DNA of 64,000 bases from Streptomyces rapamycinicus NRRL 5491 (GCF_024298965.1 NZ_CP085193.1:6882001-6946000), one strand, 5' to 3'; shown: positions 17,009 to 27,990, counted from the first letter of the stretch. The notes: generated from the letters alone by a model not told the origin. Translations and numbers: made by a program.

Positions 17009-18655
17009 ATGGGATTGCCGCTCAGAGCCACCAAGGCGTCCTGCGTCCGCGGTCTCATCGCGGGGGCCACCGTCACGCTCCTCCTGACGGCCCTCGGCTG
17101 TCAGCAGACGGACGGCGGGCACCGCCCGCCGGGCACCCACTCGCCCGCGCGGTCCTCCCCACACGCCACGACCGCCACCTCGGCGCGGTCCCCCTCGGCC
17201 GTCCCGCCGCACCGCACGGCGGCCTCCGCGCCGCCCCGCACCATCCCCTCCGTCCGCGACTTCACCCCGGCCTCGGGCCCCGGCTGGCGGCCCGCCGACG
17301 ACAGCCGGGTGGTGGCCGACCTCAAGGGCCCGCTCGCCGACGAGGCCCGCATGATCGCCGCGGAGCTGGGGCTGCGCACCACCTCCGGCCCCGCCCGCCG
17401 CGGTGACCTCTCCCTCGCCCTCGCCCCGAAGGAGAGCGGCGGCGGCGAGGCGTACACCCTGAAGGTCACGGGCGGCCGCGCCCGGATCACCGGCCCGGCC
17501 GAGGCGGGCGTCTTCTACGGCACCCGCACCGTGAAACAGGCCCTGCGCTCCGGCGGCCGGCTCCCCGAGGGCGTGATCCACGACCGGCCCGGCCGCGCCC
17601 AGCGCGGCCTCAACCTGGACATCGCGCGCAAATTCTTCTCGGTCGGCTGGATCGAGGCCCGGATGCGTGAAATGGCCGACCTCAAGCTCAACCAGCTGGC
17701 GCTGCACTTCTCGGACGATCAGGGCTTCCGCATCCAGAGCACCGGCCACCCCGAGATCGTCTCGTCCCAGCACCTCACCAAGGACCAGGTCCGGCAGATC
17801 GTCGCGCTCGGGCAGCGGCTGCACATCACCGTCATCCCCGAGATCGACTCGCCGGGCCACCTCGGCGCCGTCATCCGGGCCCATCCACAGCTCCAGCTGC
17901 GCAACGCGGGCGGCACCACGTTCCAGGGCTCGGTGGACATCTCCAATCCGGCCGCGGCCCGCATCGTCGACGACCTGATGCGCGAGTACGCCCCGCTCTT
18001 CCCCGGCCGCTGGTGGCACCTGGGCGCCGATGAGTACCTCGCGCTGACCGTCAAGGACCCCCAGGTGTCGTTCCCCGAGCTGGCGGCCGCCGCCAAGCGG
18101 AAGTACGGCCCCAGCGCCCGGGTGCAGGACCTGGTCACCGGCTGGCTGAACGACCGGGCCCGGCTCGCGCGGCAGCTCGGCAAGCAGCCCAAGGCGTGGA
18201 ACGACGGCTTCTTCGCGGGCGGCGTCGTCCAGCCCGCCAAGGACATCGAGGTCGAGTACTGGACGGGACGGCTGAAGGAGACGGCACGTCCGCCGCTGGA
18301 GTATCTGAAGGAGGGCCGCAAGGTGGTCAACCTCAACGACTCCTTCCTCTATTACGTGCTCGGCGAGCCCGGCGGCTTCACCTATCCGACCGGGGAACGC
18401 ATTTACGAGGACTGGTCCCCGGCGGTACTGCGCGGCTCCACGCCCATCGCCGACAAGAGCCTGACCGGGCCCGACCGGATCCTCGGCGCCCGCCTCGCGA
18501 TCTGGGGCGACCAGCCCGAGGCCCAGACCCCCGTCCAGGTGGCCCAGGGCATCCGGCTGCCGCTCGCGGCACTGGCGCAGCGGGTGTGGGACCCCGGGAA
18601 GCCGCCGCTGAGCTGGTCCGGCTTCACCCGGCTCGCGGAGCGGCTGGGGGTCTGA
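17009..18655 (+). CDS. family 20 beta-N-acetylhexosaminidase, putative lipoprotein
   Basis: 548 residues. Hydrolyses terminal GlcNAc/GalNAc from chitin-type oligosaccharides outside the cell. The N-terminal signal (about residues 10-31) ends in LLTALGC, an acceptable lipobox, so it is probably a lipoprotein. A GH20b domain (about 75-180) precedes the (beta/alpha)8 barrel: LNLDIARKFF, LNQLALHFSDDQGFR, HLGAD341-E342-Y with the catalytic Asp-Glu pair of substrate-assisted catalysis, and a C-terminal DQPEAQTPVQV with LAQRVWDPG. ATG 17009 follows GAGGAGGAGG. A strong terminator stands about 50 nt past the stop. Confidence 0.9.
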   Translation: MGLPLRATKASCVRGLIAGATVTLLLTALGCQQTDGGHRPPGTHSPARSSPHATTATSARSPSAVPPHRTAASAPPRTIPSVRDFTPASGPGWRPADDSRVVADLKGPLADEARMIAAELGLRTTSGPARRGDLSLALAPKESGGGEAYTLKVTGGRARITGPAEAGVFYGTRTVKQALRSGGRLPEGVIHDRPGRAQRGLNLDIARKFFSVGWIEARMREMADLKLNQLALHFSDDQGFRIQSTGHPEIVSSQHLTKDQVRQIVALGQRLHITVIPEIDSPGHLGAVIRAHPQLQLRNAGGTTFQGSVDISNPAAARIVDDLMREYAPLFPGRWWHLGADEYLALTVKDPQVSFPELAAAAKRKYGPSARVQDLVTGWLNDRARLARQLGKQPKAWNDGFFAGGVVQPAKDIEVEYWTGRLKETARPPLEYLKEGRKVVNLNDSFLYYVLGEPGGFTYPTGERIYEDWSPAVLRGSTPIADKSLTGPDRILGARLAIWGDQPEAQTPVQVAQGIRLPLAALAQRVWDPGKPPLSWSGFTRLAERLGV

Positions 18656-18706
18656 GCAGGGAAATCCCTCGAACTCGGAGAGCGCTCCGGGAGGGAGGAA
18701 AGAAGG

Positions 18707-18748
18707 ACGGTCGGGGCCGCCACCCCCCACAGGAGAGGCCCCGACCGT
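18707..18748 (+). terminator. terminator after the hexosaminidase
   Basis: Perfect 12-bp stem ACGGTCGGGGCC (18707-18718) with GGCCCCGACCGT (18737-18748), 18-nt loop. The rest of the 328-bp gap to 18984 holds no gene and presumably the DUF4328 promoter. Confidence 0.75.
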
Positions 18749-18983
18749 CGATCAGGAGAGCCCGCAAGAGGCTCGTACCCCTTACAGCGTCGCACGCCTC
18801 GATTGCGTCACACCTCCCCTTGGACGAAACCGGGGACTTCACCCCGCTGCCCGGGGCTCGTTCCACTCTGGACGGGACCGGTCGGATGCCCGTAACGTGC
18901 AGGTCCGCGCTCTGGGCGCGGTCAGAGGCTCATTTTCTCGCGTGGCCCGGAGCGGTCACGTTCCCAGGGGGACTCAAAAGACC

Positions 18984-20024
18984 ATGTATCCGTGTGGGAA
19001 CTGCCGCGCTGTCGCCGTCGGCCCCGACGGGCGCTGTGCCGCATGCGGGACCTACCAGCAGCAGCTTCAGCAGCCGTCCGGACCCCCGCAGCAGCCGTCC
19101 GTCCCGCCGCAGAGCCCGCCGATGCCCGGCGGCTACGGCTACCCGGCCGCTCCGCCGATGGGCATGCCGACCGGCGGGGTCGATCTGCGGCGCGGGCTTT
19201 CCACCACGCTCGTCGTGCTGTTCGGGCTGGCACTGCCCGCGCTCATCTTCCTCCTGGTGGCGCGATCCGGCCAGTACAGCGTGATCGGGGACATGCTGGA
19301 CGCGGTCGAGGGCAAGTCGGTCTCCATCACCGAGGACGACCTCAACGACGCCGACGACATGTTCACCACGGCCCAGGTCATCTACTCGCTGCTCACCGTC
19401 GCGATCGCCGTGGTCTGGGCGGTCTGGTTCCGGCGGCTGCGGCTGAACGCCGAGGTCTTCGCCCCCGGCCAGCACCGCTTCAGCAGCGGCTGGGCGGCCG
19501 GTTCGTGGTTCACCCCGGTGGTCAACCTCTGGTTCCCCAAGCAGATCGCCAACGACATCTGGCGGGCCAGCTCCCCGCAGGGGCCGCAGGCCGTCAGCCG
19601 CGGTGTACTGGGCGGCTGGTGGGTCACCTGGATCGTGGCGCTGGTCACCAACGCCGTCGGCGGGATCCGGTACAACCTGCTGCGGGGCAAGGTGGAGGGC
19701 GACGACTACGCCCCTTCTCCCTCGGAGGCGAAGAGCGACATCGAGAGCCTGCACTCCATCCTGGCCTTCGACATGTTCGCCATCGTGATCTTCATGGCCG
19801 CGGCGGTCCTGGCGCTGCTGCTGGTCCGGCAGATCACCGCGATGCAGGAGCAGCGGGCCTCGCTGCCCCCGCAGATGGCCGGTCCGGCTCCGTACGGGAT
19901 GCCTTCTCCGAACCCGTACGGCTCCCCGGCCCCCGGCCCCGCGCCGTATGGTGCCCCTCAGATGCCGCCGACCCCGCCGCCCGGCCAGCCCGGTCAGCAG
20001 TACCCGCCCTACGGGCAGGGCTAG
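18984..20024 (+). CDS. DUF4328 domain membrane protein with zinc-ribbon-like N-terminus
   Basis: 346 residues. The N-terminus has CxxC pairs (CGNCRAV, then CAACG) of a small zinc ribbon, then a Pro/Gln-rich linker, then the DUF4328 region with several membrane helices (about 75-100, 135-155, 205-230, 260-285) and the signature FSSGWAAGSWFTPVVNLWFPKQIANDIWRAS. A Pro/Gly/Tyr-rich C-terminal tail of 50 residues follows. Function unknown for the family. ATG 18984 follows AGGGGGA. It lies 60 bp upstream of an ECF sigma factor on the same strand. Confidence 0.85.
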   Translation: MYPCGNCRAVAVGPDGRCAACGTYQQQLQQPSGPPQQPSVPPQSPPMPGGYGYPAAPPMGMPTGGVDLRRGLSTTLVVLFGLALPALIFLLVARSGQYSVIGDMLDAVEGKSVSITEDDLNDADDMFTTAQVIYSLLTVAIAVVWAVWFRRLRLNAEVFAPGQHRFSSGWAAGSWFTPVVNLWFPKQIANDIWRASSPQGPQAVSRGVLGGWWVTWIVALVTNAVGGIRYNLLRGKVEGDDYAPSPSEAKSDIESLHSILAFDMFAIVIFMAAAVLALLLVRQITAMQEQRASLPPQMAGPAPYGMPSPNPYGSPAPGPAPYGAPQMPPTPPPGQPGQQYPPYGQG

Positions 20025-20085
20025 CCCGCGGGTTACGCCGGAATCGACTGGACCACGGATTCTCCGAGTGGGGCAGGAAGAGAGC

Positions 20086-20766
20086 GTGCAGGGGGACGAC
20101 GCGGAACTGACCGCCGCGGTGCTCGCGGCGCAGGAAGGGGACGAGACCGCCTTCCGGACCGTCTACCGGTCCGTGCACCCTCGCCTCCTCGGCTACGTAC
20201 GCACGCTGGTCGGTGATGGCGACGCGGAGGACATCACCTCAGAAGCATGGCTGCAAATAGCCCGTGACCTGCAACGATTCAGCGGAGACGCGGATCGTTT
20301 CCGGGGCTGGGCGGCCCGGATAGCCCGCAACCGCGCGCTGGACCACATACGGATGCGCGGCCGCCGCCCGGCCATCGGCGGCGATGAGTCGGAGCTGGAG
20401 TTCCGGCCGTCCGACGCGGACACGGCCGGTGAGGCGATGGAGGCCATCGGCACCGGCAAGGCGCTCGGGCTGATCTCCCAGCTGCCGCAGGACCAGGCCG
20501 AGGCGGTGGTGCTCCGGGTGGTCCTCGGCCTCGACGCGAAGAGCGCGGCCGCGGTGCTGGGCAAGCGGCCCGGGGCGGTGCGCACCGCCGCCCACCGGGG
20601 GCTGCGGCGGCTCGCCGATCTGATCGGCCCGGCGGCCGGGGGCGATTCGGTGCTCGACGGGGTTCCAGGGCAACGCGAGTCACACGGCGGCGGCGCAACC
20701 AAGCCGGGTGTGGCGAAGTCTGCTGGTGTGACGGATTCACGCGCGCCAACGCAGAAGGACATGTGA
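20086..20766 (+). CDS. ECF RNA polymerase sigma factor
   Basis: 226 residues. Region 2 (about 15-85) includes GDGDAEDITSEAWLQIARDL and FRGWAARIARNRALDHIR; region 4 (about 120-180) includes LPQDQAEAVVLRVVLGLDAKSAAAVLGKRPGAVRTAAHRGLRRL. GTG 20086 with AGGAAG upstream is chosen. A 45-residue tail of unknown role follows region 4. Its TGA stop overlaps the ATG of the next gene (TGATG), implying coupled translation with a membrane partner, as for sigma/anti-sigma pairs. Confidence 0.88.
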   Translation: MQGDDAELTAAVLAAQEGDETAFRTVYRSVHPRLLGYVRTLVGDGDAEDITSEAWLQIARDLQRFSGDADRFRGWAARIARNRALDHIRMRGRRPAIGGDESELEFRPSDADTAGEAMEAIGTGKALGLISQLPQDQAEAVVLRVVLGLDAKSAAAVLGKRPGAVRTAAHRGLRRLADLIGPAAGGDSVLDGVPGQRESHGGGATKPGVAKSAGVTDSRAPTQKDM

Positions 20767-21968
20767 TGGCCGAAGACCACCGCTACAGCTGGCTGGATGA
20801 CAGTGCCGCGGAGCGGTTGCTTCGCGGCGAACCGGTCGAGGGGCAGCCTGCAGCTCCAGACGGCCGAAGCGACCAGTCATATGCCGATGCGGAACGGTTG
20901 GCGGCCGTGCTCAGCGCCGCCGCCGGCGCGGGCCGTGCGGCGGCCCCCTCCGACGCGTCCGCGCTTCCCGGTGAGGAGGCGGCCGTGGCCGCCTTCCGGG
21001 CGGCCCGGGTCGAGGCCGGTGCACAGGCCGGTGCCGAGGCCGGGGCGGGGTCCGTGGCCGAGGTGGCCGAAATGGACATGGCCCGGCGGCCGCACCGGAT
21101 CCGGCGTTTCAGAGAGAGACAGCCGCGGCTGCGGCGCCCGCTGCGCGCGGGCATGGTCGCGGTCGTGGCCGGATGTGCGCTCAGCGGATTCGCGGTGGCG
21201 GCAGCCGCGGGGGTACTGCCGACACCGTTCGGGCAGAGCGACCACACTCCGGGCCCCTCGGTGAGCATGTCGAACGGCGGGTCCGGCGGGGACTCCGCCC
21301 ATCCGGAGATCTCCCAGGACGGCGGCACGACGGCGCCTGATCCCAGTGGTTCGGGCGACAACGATGCCAGCGACGTGGGCTCGAACGGCGCCCAGGGCGG
21401 AACGGTTCCCTCCGACCCGGAGGACGACGGCAAGGGCAAGAACGGCAAGGGCCCCGGCTCCTCGAACGGGAACCCCGGCGTCCCGAAGTGGGCCCTCGCC
21501 GTCTGCCCGCGCTATCTGGACTCGGAAACGGGCGTGGGCGCGGACCTCGACAAGAAGTCGCTGAAGAAGCTGACGAAGGCGGCGGGCAGCGCGTCCGCCA
21601 TCCACGGATACTGCACGCAGATCCTCGCCGACGACGGCACGGGCAGCACCCCGCGCAGCGACGAGAGCACCGGCAGCGGCGGCGACGGTGGCGGCACGGA
21701 CAGCGGCAACGGCGGGTCTGACGGCTCCGGTTCCGGTTCTGGTTCCGGCTCCGGCGACAGCGCCGGTTCGGACAGCGGTGGCGGCTCCGGTGGCGATCCG
21801 GGAAAAGCTGGAGGGGACGGCGACACGGCCCCGCCGCCCCCTCCGCCGGACACCACCGACACGCCGACCGACGTCACCACGCCCACGACCGCCGCTGATC
21901 CCTTGAAGTCCACGGAACCGCCCGCTTCGGGCGACCCCACGACCGCCGCGGAAACGGGTGCCGACTGA
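20766..21968 (+). CDS. single-TM protein coupled to the sigma factor (candidate anti-sigma partner)
   Basis: 400 residues: a cytoplasmic part (about 1-125) with an N-terminal acidic motif, one membrane helix (about 137-160, RAGMVAVVAGCALSGFAVAAAAG), and an extracytoplasmic low-complexity region rich in Gly, Ser, Asp and Thr. A small folded patch contains two Cys (VCPRYLDSE and GYCTQIL), possibly a disulphide. No classic zinc HxxxCxxC anti-sigma motif is visible, so the anti-sigma role rests on topology and the 1-nt overlap with the sigma gene. GTG 20763 is an alternative start. The (SG)n tract is encoded by repeated GGTTCC-like codons. Confidence 0.7.
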   Translation: MAEDHRYSWLDDSAAERLLRGEPVEGQPAAPDGRSDQSYADAERLAAVLSAAAGAGRAAAPSDASALPGEEAAVAAFRAARVEAGAQAGAEAGAGSVAEVAEMDMARRPHRIRRFRERQPRLRRPLRAGMVAVVAGCALSGFAVAAAAGVLPTPFGQSDHTPGPSVSMSNGGSGGDSAHPEISQDGGTTAPDPSGSGDNDASDVGSNGAQGGTVPSDPEDDGKGKNGKGPGSSNGNPGVPKWALAVCPRYLDSETGVGADLDKKSLKKLTKAAGSASAIHGYCTQILADDGTGSTPRSDESTGSGGDGGGTDSGNGGSDGSGSGSGSGSGDSAGSDSGGGSGGDPGKAGGDGDTAPPPPPPDTTDTPTDVTTPTTAADPLKSTEPPASGDPTTAAETGAD

Positions 21969-21990
21969 GACTCCGGCACCCAGGTGTGAC

Positions 21991-22020
21991 GTTTTTTTCA
22001 GCGGCGACGCTGAAAGAAAC
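21991..22020. terminator. hairpin after the sigma operon
   Basis: A 13-bp stem (one G-U) with a GCGA tetraloop, GTTTTTTTCAGCG / CGCTGAAAGAAAC, 22 nt past the stop. With the next hairpin it separates two convergent genes and may work in both directions. Confidence 0.7.
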
Positions 22021-22085
22021 GGGCCGACTGGTCATCGGCCGCGCGGGAGCCGAGGTTCCCCCCGTACCGACGGCTCCGCGCATTC

Positions 22086-22124
22086 GGCGCGGGCAGAGCA
22101 CGTTCCCCCGGCTCTGCCCGCGCC
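22086..22124 (-). terminator. terminator of the L,D-transpeptidase gene
   Basis: Perfect 14-bp stem GGCGCGGGCAGAGC (22086-22099) with GCTCTGCCCGCGCC (22111-22124), about 85 nt past the convergent minus-strand stop. Confidence 0.65.
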
Positions 22125-22207
22125 GCCCCCCTCTTCGCGCCTAAACCGGCGCCGCTCTCGCGGACCGGGTCCTCGCCGTCGGGGTTCCTCAATTGATGGT
22201 CGCGGTC

Positions 22208-23104
22208 CTACTTGTAGACCACGACCTTGTCGCCCGCCTTCACCTTGTCGAAGAGGGCCGCGATCTTCTTCTTGTCCCGGACGTTGACACAGCCGTGTGA
22301 GGCGCCGCTGTAGCCGCGGGCGGCGAAGTCCGAGGAGTAGTGCACCGCCTGGCCGCCGCTGAAGAACATCGCGTAGGGCATCGGCGTGTGATAGATCGTC
22401 GAGACATGGTCCCGGCTCTTGAAGTTGACCTGGAACAGCCCCTCCCGGGTCGGGGTGTACTCCGAGCCGAAGCGCACATCCATCGCCGACACCACCCGGC
22501 CGTTCACCATCCAGGCCAGGGTGCGGCTGGTCTTGCTGATGCACAGCACCCGGCCGGTCAGGCACCGCGGATCGGGCTTGGCCAGCGGAAGGGTGGTCGG
22601 CGGGTAGAGCTGGTCGCGCGTGGGCGTCTTCGTGGCCGAGCGCAGTGAGGTCCAGGTGCGTTGGCTCACCGAGCCGGTGGCCGCCAGGCCGTGGCCCCGC
22701 TGGTACGCGCTGACCGACGCCTGCGTGATCGTGCCGAAGTACCCGGTCGGGTTCCGGTGGAAGAGCCCGAGCGCGCGCAGCCGGGCCTGGAGTTCGCGCA
22801 CCCGGTCCCCGCTGGTGCCGAAGGGGATCACCGGCGGGGCCACCCTCGGCGCGGTGCGCCGCGGCGCGGCGGGGGCCGTGGTGCGCGGCGGGCGTGCCGC
22901 CACCCGCTTGGGCTTGGCCTTGTGGGTGTACGTGCGATGTGGCCGGGGCGACGTCTCGCGCTCGGGCGCGCTCGTACTCGTCCGGGCCTGGGGTCGCTCC
23001 TGCCCCCGGCCGTTCACGGTCGCCTCCCCCGGCCGGCACCCGGCGACCAGTGCCGCCGCCGTGGCCGTGGCCAGCGCGGTGCCGACCACCGCTGTCCGGT
23101 GCAT
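22208..23104 (-). CDS. L,D-transpeptidase lipoprotein with peptidoglycan-binding domain
   Basis: 298 residues. Forms 3-3 cross-links or attaches substrates in peptidoglycan. The signal peptide ends in the lipobox ALVAGC (Cys about residue 23). A Ser/Pro/Arg-rich linker leads to a PG_binding_1 domain (about 95-155, SGDRVRELQARLRALGL then FGTITQASVSAYQRGHGL) and the YkuD catalytic domain (about 185-298) with HYSSDFAARGYSGASHGCVNV, containing the conserved His and the SHGC nucleophile. ATG 23104 follows GGGGAGGGG. Upstream starts would overlap the next gene's promoter. Confidence 0.9.
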   Translation of the reverse strand: MHRTAVVGTALATATAAALVAGCRPGEATVNGRGQERPQARTSTSAPERETSPRPHRTYTHKAKPKRVAARPPRTTAPAAPRRTAPRVAPPVIPFGTSGDRVRELQARLRALGLFHRNPTGYFGTITQASVSAYQRGHGLAATGSVSQRTWTSLRSATKTPTRDQLYPPTTLPLAKPDPRCLTGRVLCISKTSRTLAWMVNGRVVSAMDVRFGSEYTPTREGLFQVNFKSRDHVSTIYHTPMPYAMFFSGGQAVHYSSDFAARGYSGASHGCVNVRDKKKIAALFDKVKAGDKVVVYK

Positions 23105-23235
23105 CCGAACCCCTCCCCTGATCTTTTTGCTCTGAATGCTTCCCGGGGCTGCCGTGGGGCGAACATCGACGCATGCTGTGAACAAGGCCCCGTACCGGGA
23201 GAACGCCCGGTATCAGCCATCAGGAGGCGTGACCC

Positions 23236-24825
<1,590 letters not shown>

Positions 24826-24882
24826 GCGCTCCCCGGGCGTCGGTCCGGGGCCGTTGTCGGACGGCTGGGCGACACTGGATCC

Positions 24883-25098
24883 ATGTCGTCGTCACCCCGC
24901 CGCACCTGCCCGGTCTGCACCCGAGAGATCGCGGTCGTCGGCGGGCGCTTCGCCCGCCATGACCCGCCGGGACGGCGCTCCGCGTACGAGCTGATCTCCT
25001 GCCCCGGCTCGCGGCGGATCGCGCCGCTGCTCACCACTCCGCCGAAGCTGTTCGGCGAGGAGGAACCCCCGACATCGGGCCAGCAGGCCCTGTTCTAG
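24883..25098 (+). CDS. small putative zinc-binding protein
   Basis: 71 residues. CPVC at residues 9-12 and a later His and C-P-G (about 40) could form a zinc site. Pro/Arg-rich otherwise, with a GEEEPPTSGQQALF tail. ATG 24883, 57 nt after the mutase stop; no clear ribosome site. Function unknown. Confidence 0.65.
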   Translation: MSSSPRRTCPVCTREIAVVGGRFARHDPPGRRSAYELISCPGSRRIAPLLTTPPKLFGEEEPPTSGQQALF

Positions 25099-25619
25099 CC
25101 CGCGCTGGATGGTGCCGCCTGCGGCGGGCTGTCCCCTCCCCGCCCCTTCCCGACACCGACGATATGCGGCTCCGCCGCGTGGGGGGCTCCGCCCCGGCCT
25201 CCGGCCATCCGCCGCACTGGCGCGCGGACCGCGATCGGTTGGTTCGTCGGCCCCCGGGGGGTCCAGGGGTCCAGGGGGACGAAGCGAAACCGGGTCTCCG
25301 CCCCGGCCCCGGCTGGACGGTCCGGGTGTGCGCGGGTGTCCGCTTCGGCGGCGTGCCGACCGCGTTCGTGGCGGCGATGGTCGGCTCATCGACCCCGGGC
25401 TCCAGGGGCGGAGCCCTTGGTTACGGGAAGGGGCGGGTAGGGGAAAGGACCATCGGCCCGCCACCCCGGCGTGCCAGTGCGCTTGGGGGTCCGGGGACTT
25501 CGCCCCAGGTCCCGGTGCCAGGGGGAGCCCTGCCACGCGGGGGAGCCGCATGTCGATGCTGCGGGAAGGGGCGGGGTGGGGAAAGATCCACCGGCCCCGC
25601 CGCCCCACCGGCTCCAGCG
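25099..25619. repeat. dispersed intergenic element, copy A (521-bp gap)
   Basis: No gene seen. The gap between convergent genes is filled with the GC-rich family described in the findings. A left arm CCCTCCCCGCCCCTTCCCG (about 25134-25152) is mirrored by GGGAAGGGGCGGGTAGGGG (about 25428) and again near 25563. Also present are the palindrome-like ATGCGGCTCCGCCGCGTGG near 25163 and a GGGCTCCAGGGGCGGAGCCC stem near 25398. Confidence 0.7.
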
Positions 25620-26333
25620 CTACGCGGCACCCACCAGCCGGGAGGCGATCGTCACCCCCGGGCTCGCCTCCGTCAGTGCCTCCACCAACTGGTCACCGGC
25701 CGCCTTCAGCGCCGTGTCGTCCATCGGCCCCAGCGCGTCCAGGACGAACATCGCCCGGGTGGTGTCATGCGTGAGCCGGGTGCGGGTGCACTGGCGCCAG
25801 TTCCAGCGGCGGCAGGTGGCGCCCGCCTCGTCCCGCCACACCACCTCGCCGGGCGCCGGGTGCTCGACCACGGGCTCGCCGCCGGCCGTCGTCTCGAAGG
25901 TCTCGTCGCCCTCGGCGCGCACGAGCCGGGCCGCGCCCACGTAGTGGTCGAGGTCCTCGCCGCCGAGCGGGATCACATGTCCGACCGAGATCGCGTTGTA
26001 GATGTCGGTCAGCCGGTCCACCCGGGGCAGCCCGGCGGAGACGCGCCGCAGCAGGGCCTCCGCGCTGGGCCGGGTGCGCTGCGGCTTGGCGCCGAAGGCG
26101 CGGAACGCCTCTCGCCAGGCGGCCAGATGCGGATGTTCCTCCACCGGGCCGTCCCCGAACCGCTGCCGCGCCGCCGACTCGGCGTCGGCCAGGAGTCGCT
26201 CGCTGAGCTCGTCGCTGGGCCCGGGGCGCAGCCCCTCGGCGGTGATGAGCAGTACCCGGTAGTCGGGGCGCAGGGCGAGTACGGCGGGGTCGATGGTGGC
26301 GGATTCCAGCCAGGCCGCGGCGTCGAACGTCAT
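25620..26333 (-). CDS. B3/B4 tRNA-binding domain protein
   Basis: About 237 residues. Resembles stand-alone B3/B4 domains of phenylalanyl-tRNA synthetase beta, which bind or edit tRNA: FRAFGAKPQRTRPSAEALLRRV, LPRVDRLTDIYNAISVGHVIPLGGEDLD, then RRWNWRQCTRTRLT. The exact role, such as trans-editing of mischarged tRNA, is inference. ATG 26333 is preceded by CATAGT 7 nt upstream, suggesting a leaderless message; GTG 26342 is an alternative. It is divergent from the hydrolase at 26455. Confidence 0.8.
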   Translation of the reverse strand: MTFDAAAWLESATIDPAVLALRPDYRVLLITAEGLRPGPSDELSERLLADAESAARQRFGDGPVEEHPHLAAWREAFRAFGAKPQRTRPSAEALLRRVSAGLPRVDRLTDIYNAISVGHVIPLGGEDLDHYVGAARLVRAEGDETFETTAGGEPVVEHPAPGEVVWRDEAGATCRRWNWRQCTRTRLTHDTTRAMFVLDALGPMDDTALKAAGDQLVEALTEASPGVTIASRLVGAA

Positions 26334-26454
26334 GCGGTCCACTATGGCATACGGTGCGGTGCAGTGTGATGTACGGCTTCGGGGGGCATCCCCACCCCGG
26401 AGACGGCGGGTGCCCCGATGGTGGCGTACGGCCGGAAGCGGAACGCTCTACGGC

Positions 26455-27756
26455 ATGACCACACCTGCTTCCGACTCCGGCCCGCGCCGCCGGGCCCTGC
26501 TGGCCGCCACCGCCCTCGCCACCGTGGGGGTGGGGGCGGCGCAGCCGAGGGCGGTCGCCGCCCCGGCCGCGCGGCGGGTGCGGCCGCCCCGGGTGCGGCT
26601 GACGCTGCCCGCGCCCACCGGACCGTACCCCGTGGGCACGGTCTCCCACCGCCTCGTCGACCATGACCGGCCCGATCCCTGGGTCGCCTCCCGGCCGTCG
26701 CGTGAGCTGATGGTCAGCGTCCGCTATCCGGCCCGGGACGTCGAGCGGTATCCGCGCGCCGCGCAGATGTCGCCGGGCGAGGCGGCCGGTTTCGACCGGC
26801 TGAACAACTTCGGGGGCGTGCCGCGGGGCAGCGTCGACTGGGCGGCGACGCGTACCTTCGCGCACCAGGGGGCCCCGCCCGCGAGGACGCGCCGGGGCGC
26901 CGCGCACCCGAGGGTGCACCCGGAAGTGCACCCGGTGGCGCGCCCGGTGGTGCTCTACTCGCCCGGCGTCGGCGACCCGCGCTCGCTGGGCACCACGCTC
27001 ACCGATGAGCTGGCGTCGCGCGGCTATGTCGTGGTCTGCGTCGACCACACCTACGACGCGTCGGCGGTCGAGTTCCCGGACGGCCGGATCGAGACCACCC
27101 GGCTGCCGGAAGAGTACGAACGGGCCGAGCGGGAGGGCACGGTCGTCGAGCTGCTGCGGAAGACCTGTGCGGTGCGAGTGGCGGATCTTCGCTTCGTTCT
27201 CGACCGGCTGGAGGCGATCGTCCCGGCACCGTTCGCCCCGTCCGTCATCGGCGCGTTCGGGCAGTCGGCGGGCGGTTTCGCGGCCCTTCAGACGATGCAC
27301 GACGACCGGCGGATCGCGGCGGCCGCGAATCTGGACGGGCTGCTGGCCTACGTCCAGGAGGATCAGGACCCCGGCCCCCTCTCCACGGTCGCCGCGGACG
27401 GTGTGGACCGCCCCGTGCTGCTCATGGGCAAGGACGGAAACGACCACCACACCGTGCCGTCGTGGGGTGCGCTGTGGGAGCACGGCTCGGGCCCGCGGCT
27501 CGATCTGACGCTGCTCGGTTCGGGCCATGCGAGCTACACCGACGCCACGTCGATGCTGCCTCGGATCGCCGAGCGGCTGGGCCTGCCGAAGGAGGTGGTG
27601 ACCGGGGCGATCGGCACGGTCGCCCCGGAGCGGGCGGTGGCCGTCCAGCGCGCGTATGTCCCGGCGTTCTTCGACCGCGAGCTGCGCCACCGCGATGACG
27701 CGGGGCTGCTGGACGGGCCGTCGGCCCGCTACCCGGAGCTGCGGTTCGTCGGTTAG
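26455..27756 (+). CDS. secreted alpha/beta hydrolase (PAF-acetylhydrolase-like)
   Basis: 433 residues. A twin-arginine-type signal (GPRRRALLAATALATVGVGAA, residues about 9-29) indicates export. The catalytic domain has the nucleophile elbow GAFGQSAGGFAAL (Ser about 266), an Asp candidate in AANLDGLLAY and the His in LLGSGHASYTD. The oxyanion region VVLYSPGVGDPR and the long insertion resemble platelet-activating-factor acetylhydrolase-type lipases/esterases. Natural substrate unknown. The ribosome site is weak (GGAAG about 16 nt upstream). Confidence 0.82.
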   Translation: MTTPASDSGPRRRALLAATALATVGVGAAQPRAVAAPAARRVRPPRVRLTLPAPTGPYPVGTVSHRLVDHDRPDPWVASRPSRELMVSVRYPARDVERYPRAAQMSPGEAAGFDRLNNFGGVPRGSVDWAATRTFAHQGAPPARTRRGAAHPRVHPEVHPVARPVVLYSPGVGDPRSLGTTLTDELASRGYVVVCVDHTYDASAVEFPDGRIETTRLPEEYERAEREGTVVELLRKTCAVRVADLRFVLDRLEAIVPAPFAPSVIGAFGQSAGGFAALQTMHDDRRIAAAANLDGLLAYVQEDQDPGPLSTVAADGVDRPVLLMGKDGNDHHTVPSWGALWEHGSGPRLDLTLLGSGHASYTDATSMLPRIAERLGLPKEVVTGAIGTVAPERAVAVQRAYVPAFFDRELRHRDDAGLLDGPSARYPELRFVG

Positions 27757-27778
27757 GCCCGCCCGCTCGGGCCGGGGC

Positions 27779-27925
27779 CTAGAACAGCCCCAGCCGCGTG
27801 ATGAGCAATGCGAGGACTACGACGAGCGACCAGCCGAGCAGATGCTCCAACAGGTGGTCCTCGCCGTCGGAGGGGCCTCCGGTGCGGGCGTGGAGGCCGG
27901 TGCGGCGCGCCGCGATGTCGGTCAT
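27779..27925 (-). CDS. 48-residue single-TM protein
   Basis: Short gene between convergent neighbours. ATG 27925 is preceded by AGAGGA at good spacing, and the stop is TAG at 27779. The N-terminal half is charged (MTDIAARRTGLHARTGGP) and the C-terminal half is one hydrophobic helix (LLGWSLVVVLALLITRLGLF). Codons keep high G/C at the third position. No family recognised. Confidence 0.65.
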   Translation of the reverse strand: MTDIAARRTGLHARTGGPSDGEDHLLEHLLGWSLVVVLALLITRLGLF

Positions 27926-27954
27926 GCGGGTGTCCTCTGTGCTCAGCGATGATC

Positions 27955-27990
27955 GTGATGAACGTGATGGATGTGATGGACGTGATGAAA
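27955..27990. repeat. short GATG-rich tandem repeat before the amidase
   Basis: Four degenerate 9-nt units of the form GATGGACGT, unusually A/T-rich for this genome, in the promoter region of the amidase. Confidence 0.6.
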